Part shown: positions 55,063-64,000 of the stretch, in pieces | Layout of the letters: each line of letters begins with the position of its first letter | Position numbering within the stretch: position 1 is the first letter of the stretch | Origin: Brachycybe producta | Taxonomy: Eukaryota; Arthropoda; Diplopoda; Playtdesmida; Andrognathidae | Length of the DNA: 64,000 nucleotides | Assembly (NCBI GenBank): GCA_036925085.1 | Contig: JAUPFP010000177.1 | Location: forward strand, 43,176-107,175 | Direction: 5' to 3' | Notes under the pieces: generated by a model | Database searches by the model: none | Told to the model about the DNA's origin: nothing | Seen by the model: the letters and a program-made list of their open reading frames with translations, nothing else | Translations under genes and position numbers: made by a program

Positions 55063-57253
55063 TTAATTTCCATAATCTGTTTGTTTGTTTTTCTTTTGCA
55101 AATATATCTCCAAAATGCTGTAGCAAACATAACCAATAACCGTCAACACTCCTATTGCATATAATTTTTCTGCTGTACATATTTGATGATTAAGTGCGAA
55201 CACAGCACAAGAACCGAGAGATGTCCACACCATGAGATTTGAAAAGGCAGCAGCCAGATTGTCACTGAACACAGCAGCTGTAAGTGCTATAAACCAGGTA
55301 ATTAAGAAAAAATAAAAATGATTACGTCGACTAGTGGCAAAAAGGTGAAATACATGATTTATGTTGATTACCTGGTATTGATGTGTTTCTTATTCCACTT
55401 CCCAGGAACCAAGCTGCTGTGATGATACAGTACATGATGAAACTATTAGAGTTTGGTTCGTGATTTAACATTGCTAGAATGGCTCCGAGTTGAACGATTG
55501 TGGCCAATGTCATCGGAAACAACCGAGATTGTTTAGTATTGAACCAGCCAACCAGAAAGCTACCCATGATTCCACTGATTCCGCTCCAGATGGAAACCAT
55601 ACCAAGATATTGGACTCCTAATGAACAAGTTATAAATGCCTGAAATGATGAAAATAACAAGTTATTTTAAAATGAAAAATCATTTTTTTTTGTTTTTCTA
55701 ATTTCAGAAGAACTTCGAGACCACTTTATTTTTTAATCAACTTTGGAAAAAAAATTTTAATATTTGTTTGTAAAAATGATATTGATAAATTATAATATTA
55801 ATAGGTAACAAAAATGCATAGACTATTTTCATGATGATAAACTTTCAAAAGGAAACTTTTTATGGCAGTTTGACACCGTTGTTCTAAATTGTCATTGTTA
55901 TTTATTGGTCAAAAACAAAAAATATCATTTGCAAACTGTCGGTTTTTTTTAAAAAATCGTTATTTAAAAAATTATCATTGCATCGTCGTTTATTTTTTTA
56001 TAATTTGAATTAAATTTTGAGATTTTTATGAGCTGTTTCAATTAAGATGTTTTATGAACATCTCTAATTTTCGAACTCTGTTTATTTTGCGTTTCAAAAG
56101 CAAAACTAAGAAGAAATTGAAAGCGTGCTAGAAACTTGACTGACAAAAAAAAAGTTTATTTAAAAAAGATCAACATGAAAATATCCTTAAGTGACTGAAC
56201 TACTAGTCTAGTTTCTAAAACGTTTTACTGAAAAATTACTTGAGACTCATATGACAACAGGTGTATGTGTTTGTGTACCTTACTGAAGTCAGCATGGTAA
56301 AAGGAATCGTGTGTTCCGAGAATCGTAAACATGGGGAGAAGAAGTAGAAGACGACGGTCTTTGAGTTGTTGAATAGTTTCAGTGATCGAAGTTAGAATAT
56401 CATAGTTTCGAACTGTTTTATCTTCTAATCCAAGCTCGGCAAAAGATTCCACGAAAAACAACGTAACGACAAATCCAATAATACGGACCAAAACGCAGAA
56501 ACTCATCAGACTGTAAAGCTGCTCCTGATTAATACTGTGGGATTGAGTTGTGTCGTTAAACGTACAATTCTGGCAGGTGCCGTACGAAGAAATGTCTTCG
56601 TTGCAGTAAGAGGCTCCACACATTTTGAAATAGTCCTTATGTTGTTCTTCATTATTGATAAATTTTGTATCGTGTTTCATTAGGACTATGGAAGTAGCAA
56701 CACTGCTCACCATTGCACTCGTTCTGAATATGATGATTGCGAATGCAAAGAATCTCGAATGCACTTTTTCGGGATCGGTATTGGTAGTTGCAGCATAAAA
56801 ACGTCCAATCTCTGCGGTGTAAGTCTGCTCGGATACTTTGGACAGTCCCATTCCTATGCCCGTAACAAGAGCTGCTGGTAAAAGTGTTGTCCACAATGGA
56901 AAGAAGTTTGCTACATAAAGAGCACTACTGAGAGCACTGCCTGCGACAAGTACCGTTTTACAGCCATACCATTGAATAAACGTGCCGGAGAGGTAGGAGC
57001 CAATAACTGTGAAGGCATTTACAACGGCCAGCGATGCAACACCCATGCCTTGATGGCTGTTCAGAGAACTCTGAGTTGGGAAGATCACCATCATGGCTAC
57101 ATTCTGAAAGAAGACGGCTACATTCGAGGCAATGATGTTTTTCAACAAGCGTTTTTTTAGTGTCATCACTTCGGAATCGGGTTTGTTTATCTGCAAGTTG
57201 TCGGTTTCTGATGGAGGGCTTTCTTCTCCGTTGAAGTAATAATCTTTTTGCAT
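55063..57253 (-). CDS. UNC-93-like major facilitator family membrane protein B
   Basis: Three exons on the minus strand: 57253-56279, 55639-55372, 55286-55063, joined to 488 residues, with the same intron positions and phases (0, 1) as gene A. Exon 2 is 268 bases in both. Start ATG at 57253 gives MQKDYYFNGEESPPSE, an acidic cytosolic N terminus before the first hydrophobic segment at about 40. The loop near residues 205-245 has CGASYCNED, paired extra cysteines (TCQNC) and two NxT sequons. Exon 2 starts AFITCSLGVQYLGMVSIWSG, the UNC-93 signature block. Identity to gene A is moderate, mainly in the helices, so the duplication is old. The C terminus is shorter than that of A and ends QKKNKQTDYGN. 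Confidence 0.88.
55790..56230. repeat. Dispersed foldback family inside intron 1 of UNC-93-like gene B
   Basis: GATGATAAACTTTCAAAAGG, TTTTTATGGCAGTTTGACA at the left; GAAATTGAAAGCGTGCTAGA and TCTAGTTTCTAAAACG at the right. The same family sits in the same intron of gene A. Confidence 0.6.
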
Positions 57254-58184
57254 TTTTTGTATCTTATAGTGCTTCTTATTAGGAAGATCTCCAGTTGTTG
57301 AATGGATTTGTATTGAACTAAAAATTTCTACAGCAATTTCTCATTTGGTAGATCTTAAGCCAGACTTAAGAGATATTTAATTGTCTCGTAAGTTTTGATT
57401 GGAAACGCCGACAGTAACCGGTTTTAATTTGTATTTATGCCTTTAAAGCTTCTTTACCTTTTGTTTCTTCTCATGTTAAGTGCATGTTTTTCTTTTTTTT
57501 TTTTCAAAACTACTGGCTTTAATCAGGAGTTTCAACACACGTTTTACTTACACACAGGAATTAAAACAAATCTTTTGAACTTAGAATTAAAAAGAAAATT
57601 AAGATGACAAGACAATTGTTAGGTTGACGTTGTATAGTCTATCTTTAAATGTATTACTTGCTTGCATTGTTAGTCGTACGAACGTAAAATTTCTAGAGAA
57701 AGCAACGAATGCATTTTTTTTTTGAATACGTTGTTGGCACTTTTTCGTTGTTTACTAACTCATAGTAACAGGTGTCCAATATTTACATTGTTGCATGACA
57801 CACGCATACACACACCTGTGTATGTGTGTGTGTGTGTGTGAAGGATGGTAATTGGTTTTGCAATGATCTGAATTTTATGCAGGACAAGTGTTGGCTTAGT
57901 GTTTTGAAGGGTCTTTTTTATTGTTCATTTTTTTAAAACTAATTTTAGAGAAAATAAAAGTGTGTCCAGTTGTAGAAAATATATGAAGGTAAATCTAGTT
58001 TTTAACAAACGGAATTCATTTTTTTCTTTCTGATCAATACCATTAGAAACAGCTTAAAAACAGCTTAAAAACATTAGATAAAGCTGATTTTGTAATTTTG
58101 ATTATTCTAGTCTTTCAGGAAAATATTTTAGAAACTAGACTTTCAAACATCGTCAGCTAAGAATAATAAACTGACATATTGTGT
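57254..58184. other. Upstream region of UNC-93-like gene B
   Basis: AT-rich. A (CA)n/(TG)n hairpin lies at 57799-57840. A half copy of the dispersed repeat (TTTTAGAAACTAGACTTTC) ends at about 58145 next to the satellite block. No TATA box stood out. Confidence 0.5.
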
Positions 58185-58890
58185 ACATTTTCACCGCCAT
58201 TTTGTGTCTATTTTTGTCGCCATTTTGTGTCTATTTTCGCCTTCATTTTGTGTCTATTTTCGCCTTCATTTTGTGTCTATTTTCGCATTCATTTTGTGTC
58301 CATTTTCGCCGCCATTTTGTGTCCATTTTCGCCGCCATTTTGTGGCCATTTTCGCCGCCATTTTGTGTCCATTTTCGCCGCCATTTTGTGTCCATTTTCG
58401 CCGCCATTTTGTGTCCATTTTCGCCGTCATTTTGTGTCCATTATCGCCGCCACTTTGTGTTCCTTTTCGCCGCCATTTTGTGTCCGTTTTCGCAGCCATT
58501 TTGTGTCCATTTTCGCAGCCATTTTGTGTCCATTTTTGCCTTCATTTTGTGTCCATTTTCGCCGCCATTTTGTGTCCATTTTTGCCGCCATTTTGTGTCC
58601 ATTTTTGCCACCCAATTTGTGTCCATTATAGCCGCCACTTTGTGTCCCTTTTCGCCGCCATTTTGTGTCCGTTTTCGCAGCCATTTTGTGTCCATTTTCG
58701 CTGCCGTTTTGTGTGTTTTTGGCGCCATTTTGTGTCCATTTTTGCCACCCAATTTGTGTCCATTTTTGCCACCCAATTTTTGTCCATTTTCGCCGCCATT
58801 TTTTGTCCATTTTTGCTGCCATTTTGAATCTATATTCGTTGCCATTTTGTGTTCATTTTCGCCGCCATTTTGTGTATATTTTTGTCGCCC
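58185..58890. repeat. About 23-bp minisatellite with GCCGCCATTTTG core
   Basis: The unit is GCCGCCATTTTG followed by TGTCCATTTTC, repeated about 30 times with substitutions (GTCATT, GCAGCC, CACCCAATTT). Because 23 is not a multiple of three, each frame cycles through the same 23-residue pattern and stays open, giving long spurious ORFs on both strands. Confidence 0.92.
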
Positions 58891-60660
58891 ATCTTTCATC
58901 TTTCATCTTTTCATCCTTTCATCCTTTCATCTTTTCATCCTTTCATCCCTTTCATTCCCCTTTTCATCCCCCTTTTCATTCCCCCCTTTTCATCTCTCCC
59001 TTTTCATCTCCCTTTTCGTCCTCCCTTTTTGTCTCCCATTTTTTGTCCCCCTTTTCTTCCCCTTTTCGTCCCCACCTTTTTGTCCCCCCTTTTCGTCCCC
59101 TCTTTTCGGCCCCCCTTTTAGGCCCCCCTTTTCGTCTCCCCTTTTCGTCCGCCCCTTTTCGGCCCCCCTTCTTGGCCCCCCCTTTTCGTCCCCCTTTTCG
59201 TCCCCCCTTTTCATCTCTCCCTTTTCGTCCCCCTTTTCGTCCTCCCTTTTTGTCTCCTTTTTTGTCCCCCCTTTTCTTCCCCCTTTTTGTCCCCCTATTC
59301 ATCCCTTTTTTGTCCACACCTTTTTGTCTCCACTTTTCATCTCCCTTTTTGTCTCCTTTTTCATTCCCCCTTTTTTATCTTCCACCTTTTCATCCCCCAC
59401 CCTTTTCATCTCCCACTTTTTGATCTCACCCTTTTCATCTTCTCCCTTTTCATTTTCCCCCTTTTCATCCCCCACCCTTTTCATCTCCCCCTTTTTAATC
59501 CCCCCTTATCAGCCCCCCTTTTCATCCTCCCCTTTTCATCCCCATGACCCCCCTTTTTCATCTTCCTTTTTCATTCCCCCTTTTCATCCCACTTTTATTC
59601 CTCCTTTTCATCTCTTTTCATCCCCCTTTCATCTCCCCCTTTCCATCCCCCTTTTCATCCTTCCTTTTCATCCCCTTTTTATCCCTCTTTTTATACCCCT
59701 TTTCATCCTTCCCTTTTCATCCCCCTGTTCATTCCCCCTTTCACCCCCTTTTTCATCCCCTTTTCATTCTCCCCTTTTCACCCCCTTTTCATTCTTCCCT
59801 TTTCATCCCCTCCCTTTTCATCTCCCTTTTTTAATCTCCCTTTTTTTAATCTCCCCTTTTCATCTCCCTTTTTTAAATCTCCCCTTTTCATCCCCCTTTT
59901 CATTCGACCCTTTTCATCCCCCTTTTTATTCCCCCTATTTCATTCCCCTTTTCATCCCCCCTTTTCATCCCCCTTCTCATCCCCCTTCTTATCCCCATCT
60001 CATCACCCTTTTCATCTCCCCTTTTTATGTCCCCTTTTCATCCCCCTTTTCATCCTCCTTTTCATCCCCTTTTTATCCCCCTTTTCATCCTTCCCTATTC
60101 ATCCCCCTGTTCATTCCCCCTTTTCACCCCCCTTTTCATCCTGTTTTCATTCTCCTCTTTTCACCCCCTTTTCATCCCATCCCTTTTCATCTCCCTTTTT
60201 TCATCTCCCCTTTTCATCCCCCTTTTCATTCAACCCTTTTCATCCCAGTTTTCATTCCCCTTTTCATCCCCCTTCTCATCTCACTTTTCATCTCCCCTTT
60301 TCATCCCCCTTTTCATCTCCCTTTTTATCTCCTCTTATCTTCCCCACCCTTTTCATCCTCCTTTTCATCTCCCTTTTTATACCCTCTTTTCTTCCCCACC
60401 CTTTTCATCCCCTGCTTTTCATCCCCCTTTTCACCTCCCCTTTTCATATGCCTTTTCATCTCCCCCTCTTCATCTCCCCTTTTCATCCCCATTCCATTTC
60501 CCCCTTTTCATCCCCCTTTTCATCCCTCTTTTCATTCCCCCTTTTCATCCTCCATCTTTTCGTTCCCCCTTTCATCTCCCCCTTTTTATCCCCCTCTATT
60601 CATCCCCTCCTTTTCATTCCCCCAACTTTTCATCCTTCCCTTTCCATCTGTTTTGTCCAT
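58891..60660. repeat. C-rich CCCCTTTTCATC 12-mer-like array
   Basis: Variants CCCCCTTTTCGTC and CCCCTTTTCATC at 58960-60640; GTC forms dominate before 59330, ATC forms after. Plus strand is almost purely pyrimidine plus scattered A and G. The 845-codon frame running to 60718 has only F, P, S, H, I, L composition and is not a gene. Confidence 0.92.
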
Positions 60661-62474
60661 TTGTCCTTTCTTCTCTCCATCCCTCTGTCCCTTTCTCATC
60701 CTTTCATCTATTCATTGATTCATCTATTCATCCTTTCATCCTTTAATCTTTTCATCTTTTCATCCTTTCCTTCTTTCCTCTTTTCCTCCATTTCTTCATT
60801 CCTCCATTCCTCCATTCTTGCATTCCTCCTTTCCTTCCTTCCTCCCTATCTCCCTTCCTTCTTCCTCAGCTTCCTCCCCTTCCTTCCCCTTCCTCCCTCT
60901 TCTTCTTACTCCCTTCCTTCCTTCACCCTTTCATCCTTTCCTCCTTTCCTCTTTTCATCTTTTCCTTCTTGCATCCTTTCAGCCTTTCATCCTTTCATCC
61001 ATTCATCCATTCATCCTTTTATCCTTTCATCCATTCATCCATTCATCCATTCATCCTTTCATCCATTCATCCTTTCATCTATTCATTGATTCATCCATTC
61101 ATCCTTTCACCATTTCCTCTTTTCATCTTTTCATCCTTTCCTCATTTCTTCCTTTCCTCCTTTCCTCCTTTTCCTCCATTCCCCCATTCCCCCATACCTC
61201 CTTTCCTCCTTTCCTCCTTTCCTTCCTTCCTTCCTTCCTTCCTCACTACCTCCCTTCATTCTTCCTCAGCTTCCTCCCCTTCCTTCCCCTTCCTCCCCCT
61301 TTCACCCACTTCCTCCCCTTCCTCTCCCCTTTTTCTTCCTTACTCCCCTTCTTACCCCTTCCTCTCTTCTCCCTTTCTTCCCCTTCCTCCCTTTCATCCC
61401 CTTCATTCCCCTTCATTCCCCTTCATTCCCCTTCATCCCCCTTTCCTCTTTTCATTTTTTTATCATTTCCTCCTTTCTCCATTCCTTCTTTCCTCATTTC
61501 CTTCCTTCCTCCCTACCTTCTTCCCCTTCCTCCCCTTTCTTCCCCTTCCTCTCCTTCCTCCCCTTTCTCCCCCTTCCTCCCCTTCTTCCCCTTCCTCTCC
61601 CTTCCTCCCCCTTCCTCCCCTTCCTCCCCTTCCTCCCCCTTCATCTCCTTCATCCCCTTCATTCACCTTCATCCCCCTTCCTCCCCTTCATTCACCTTCC
61701 TCCCCTGTCCTCCCCTTCCTCCCTTTCCTCCCCCTTCATCCCTCTTCACTGTCCTCCCCTTCCTCTCCCTTCCTCCCCTTCTTCTCCCTGCTCCCCCTTC
61801 CTCCCCTTAGTCACCCTTCCTCTCCTTCCTCCCCTTCATCTCCCTTCATCCCTTTTATCCTCTTCATTCACCTTCATCCTTCTTCATCCCCCTTCCTCCC
61901 CTTCATTCCCCTTCATTCACCTTCCTCCCCATCCTCTGCTTCCTCCCCCTTTCTCCTCCTCTTTCCTGCCCTCCCTTCCTCCCCTTAATTCCCCTTCCTC
62001 CCTTCATCTCCCTTCATCCCCTTTTATCCCCCTTCCTCCCCTTCCTCCCTTTCCTCCCCCTTCATTCCCCTTCCTCCCCTGTCCTCTCCTTTCCTCTTCC
62101 TTCCTTCCCCTTCCTCCCTGTTCCTCCCCTTCATTCCCCTTCATCTCCCTTCTTCCCCTTCCTCCCCCTTTCTCCTCCTCCTTCCTGCCCTCCCTTCCTC
62201 CTCCCTTTCCTCTCCCTTCCTCTCCCTTCCTCCCCTTTTATCCCCCTTCCTCCCTTTCCTCCCCTTTCCTCCCCCTTCATTCACCTTCCTCCCCCTTCCT
62301 CCCCTTCCTCTCCTTTCCTCTTCCTTCCTTCCCCTTCCTCCCTGTTCCTCCCCTTCATTCCCCTTCATCTCCCTTCTTCCCCCTTCCTCCCCTTCCTCCC
62401 CCTCCTCCCCACATCCCCTTCATCTCTCCCCTTCTTCCCCTTCCTCCCCCTTCTTCCCTTTCCCCTTTCATTCC
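60661..62474. repeat. TTTCATCC and CTTCCTCCCC arrays
   Basis: 60700-61180 is mainly (TTCATCC)n, then CTTCCTCCCC and CCTTCATTCC units to 62474. A segment containing TTCCTCAGCTTCCTCCCC is repeated at about 60861 and 61264, indicating larger duplications within the array. Confidence 0.9.
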
Positions 62475-62785
62475 CCTTCATCCATTCATTTCATCCATTC
62501 TTTCATCCTTTCATTCATCCATTCTTTCATCCTTTCATTCATTCATCCTTTCATTCATTCATCCATTCATCCTTTCATCCATTCATCCTTTCATCCATTC
62601 ATTCATTCATCTATTCATCCATTCATCCATTCATCCATTCATCCTTTCATCCATTCATCCATTCATCCATTCACCCTTTTAGCCTTTCATAAATTCATAC
62701 TTTCATCCTTTCATCCATTCATCCATTCACCCTTTTAGCCTTTCATAAATTCATACTTTCATCCTTTCATCCATTCATCCATTTT
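62475..62785. repeat. (TTCATCCA)n array
   Basis: Eight-base unit with CTTTCATCC variants; a roughly 60-base segment (CACCCTTTTAGCCTTTCATA onward) occurs twice, near 62672 and 62728. Confidence 0.9.
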
Positions 62786-64000
62786 TCAATTTTTTTTCCA
62801 TTTTTCCAATTTTCCATTTTCCATATTTTCCATTTTTCCATTTTTTCTATTTTTTTTCCTTTTTTCTTTTTTTCTCTTTTTTCCATTTTTTCTATTTTTT
62901 TCATTTTTCCATTTTTCCAATTTTTTCCATTTTTCAAATTTTCCATTTTCCATTTTTTCCATTTTTTCCATTTTTCCATTTTTTCTAATTTTTTTTTCCT
63001 TTTTTTCTCTTTTTTCCATTTTTTCCATTTTTTCCATTTTTTCTATTTTTTCCATTTTTTCCATTTTTTCCATTTTTCATTTTTTCAATTTTTCCATTTT
63101 TCTATTTTTCCATTTTTGCATTTTGTCCTTTTTTCGTTTTTTTCCTTTTTTCTGTTTTATGGGTTTTCCGTTTTTTTCTTCTATTTTTTCCATTTTTTTT
63201 ATTCTTCCATTTTTCAATTTTTCCATTTTTTTTCCCAATTTTTCCATTTTTCCTTTACCGTTTTTTTTGCCGTTTTTTCCGTTTTTTCAATTTTTTCCAT
63301 AATTCTGTTTTTTTTCTTTTTTCCATATATTCCATTTTTCTTTTTTTGCATTTTTCTATTTTTTTTTCCTTTATTCCATTTTTTTCTATTTTTTCTAATT
63401 TTGCCATTTTTTTCCATTTTCCCTTTTTTCAATTTTTCCATTTTTCCATTTATTTTTCATTTTTTCCATTTTTCCTTTTTTCCTTTTTCTGTTTTTTTTC
63501 CTTTTTTTCTGTTTTTATGGGTTTTCTATTTTTTCATTTTTCCATTTTTTCCATTTTTTTTTCCATTTTTCCATTTTTCCATTTTTTCAATTTTTTTCAT
63601 TTTTCCATTTTTTCCATTTTTCCATTTATCCATTTTTTCCATTTTTCCATTTATCCATTTTTTGCATTTTTTTGCATTTTTTTCCATTTTTTTTCCATTT
63701 TTTCCATTTTTCCATTTTTCCATGTATTCCTTTTTTCCATTTTTCTCCATTTTTTCCATTTCTTCCTTTTTTCCTTATTCCGCTTTTTTCCGTTTTTTCC
63801 ATTTTTCCATTTTTTGCATTTTTTCCATTTTTTTTGCATTTTTTCCATTTTTTCCATTTTTCCATTTTTTTCCATTTTTTCCATTTCTTCCTTTTTTCCT
63901 TTTTCCGCTTTTTTCCGTTTTTTCCATTTTTCCATTTTTTGCATTTTTTCCATTTTTTCCATTTTTTTCTGTTTTTTCATTTTTTTTTCCATAATTCTGT
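62786..64000. repeat. T-rich TTTTTCCA array running off the window
   Basis: Units of TTTTTCCATTTTTTCCA with GCA, CCG and CTA variants and no clear end. A segment with TTTTTCCGCTTTTTTCCG recurs about 125 bases apart (near 63775 and 63900), showing higher-order duplication. Confidence 0.9.

Noticed and set aside
58185..58890. CRISPR-like array because of regular spacing
   Set aside because: There are no variable spacers; the whole unit repeats, and the context is animal DNA.
58181..60718. 845-codon open frame plus many overlapping ones
   Set aside because: It is a read-through of a 23-mer and 12-mer satellite; all frames are open and the translation is only F, P, S, H, I, L and similar. No start context, domain or intron structure.
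60448..64000. Long Phe/Pro/Ser frames and Lys/Met/Glu-rich minus-strand frames
   Set aside because: Direct translations of TTCATCC, CTTCCTCCCC and TTTTTCCA repeats.

Overview
The window is nuclear DNA of an AT-rich invertebrate animal. Genes have short phased GT-AG introns, intergenic space is full of foldback elements and microsatellites, an RTE-type LINE is present, and the gene families (secreted S10 serine carboxypeptidases, UNC-93-type membrane proteins) are animal ones. Interstitial TTAGG-like repeats hint at an arthropod-like telomere motif, but the sequence does not fix the phylum. No rRNA gene, intact tRNA gene, CRISPR array or bacterial operon was seen.

Layout. 1-18480 is almost gene-free. 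It holds (CT)n/(GA)n microsatellites, several hairpin-forming MITE-like elements (127-305, 3050-3121, 4683-4895, 5112-5290, 5553-5820, 10947-11768, 12704-12841, 16540-16745, 17217-17425, 17429-17789), TTAGG-like repeats, a 5'-truncated LINE tail (14698-15011) and two weak exon candidates (7600-7711 plus, 13665-13780 minus).

18522-49100 is the core: six head-to-tail genes for secreted cathepsin A/carboxypeptidase Y-like serine carboxypeptidases, each with ten coding exons. All six can be spliced by eye into uninterrupted proteins of 463-464 residues that keep the Ser-Asp-His triad. Each has a TATA box about 40 bases before the ATG. Five of the six use a GC donor at intron 6. Copies 1-4 are very similar and also carry a degenerate membrane-protein exon upstream; copies 5 and 6 are more diverged. 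The spacers were invaded by a full-length RTE-like LINE (21385-24642), a 3.6-kb DNA transposon with a TACATGTA target duplication (29236-32861) and a probable solo LTR (32872-33396).

51016-57253 holds two tandem minus-strand UNC-93-like (major facilitator fold) genes with identical intron positions and phases, converging on the carboxypeptidase array.

58185-64000 is one continuous pyrimidine-rich satellite block. It starts as a roughly 23-bp minisatellite with a YY1/Pho-like core, passes through C-rich 12-mers, TTCATCC and CTTCCTCCCC repeats, and ends as TTTTCCA repeats running off the window. Long open frames there are artefacts of the repeat.

The carboxypeptidases would act in the secretory/lysosomal or extracellular digestive compartment. 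Nothing in the sequence ties the UNC-93 pair to them functionally.
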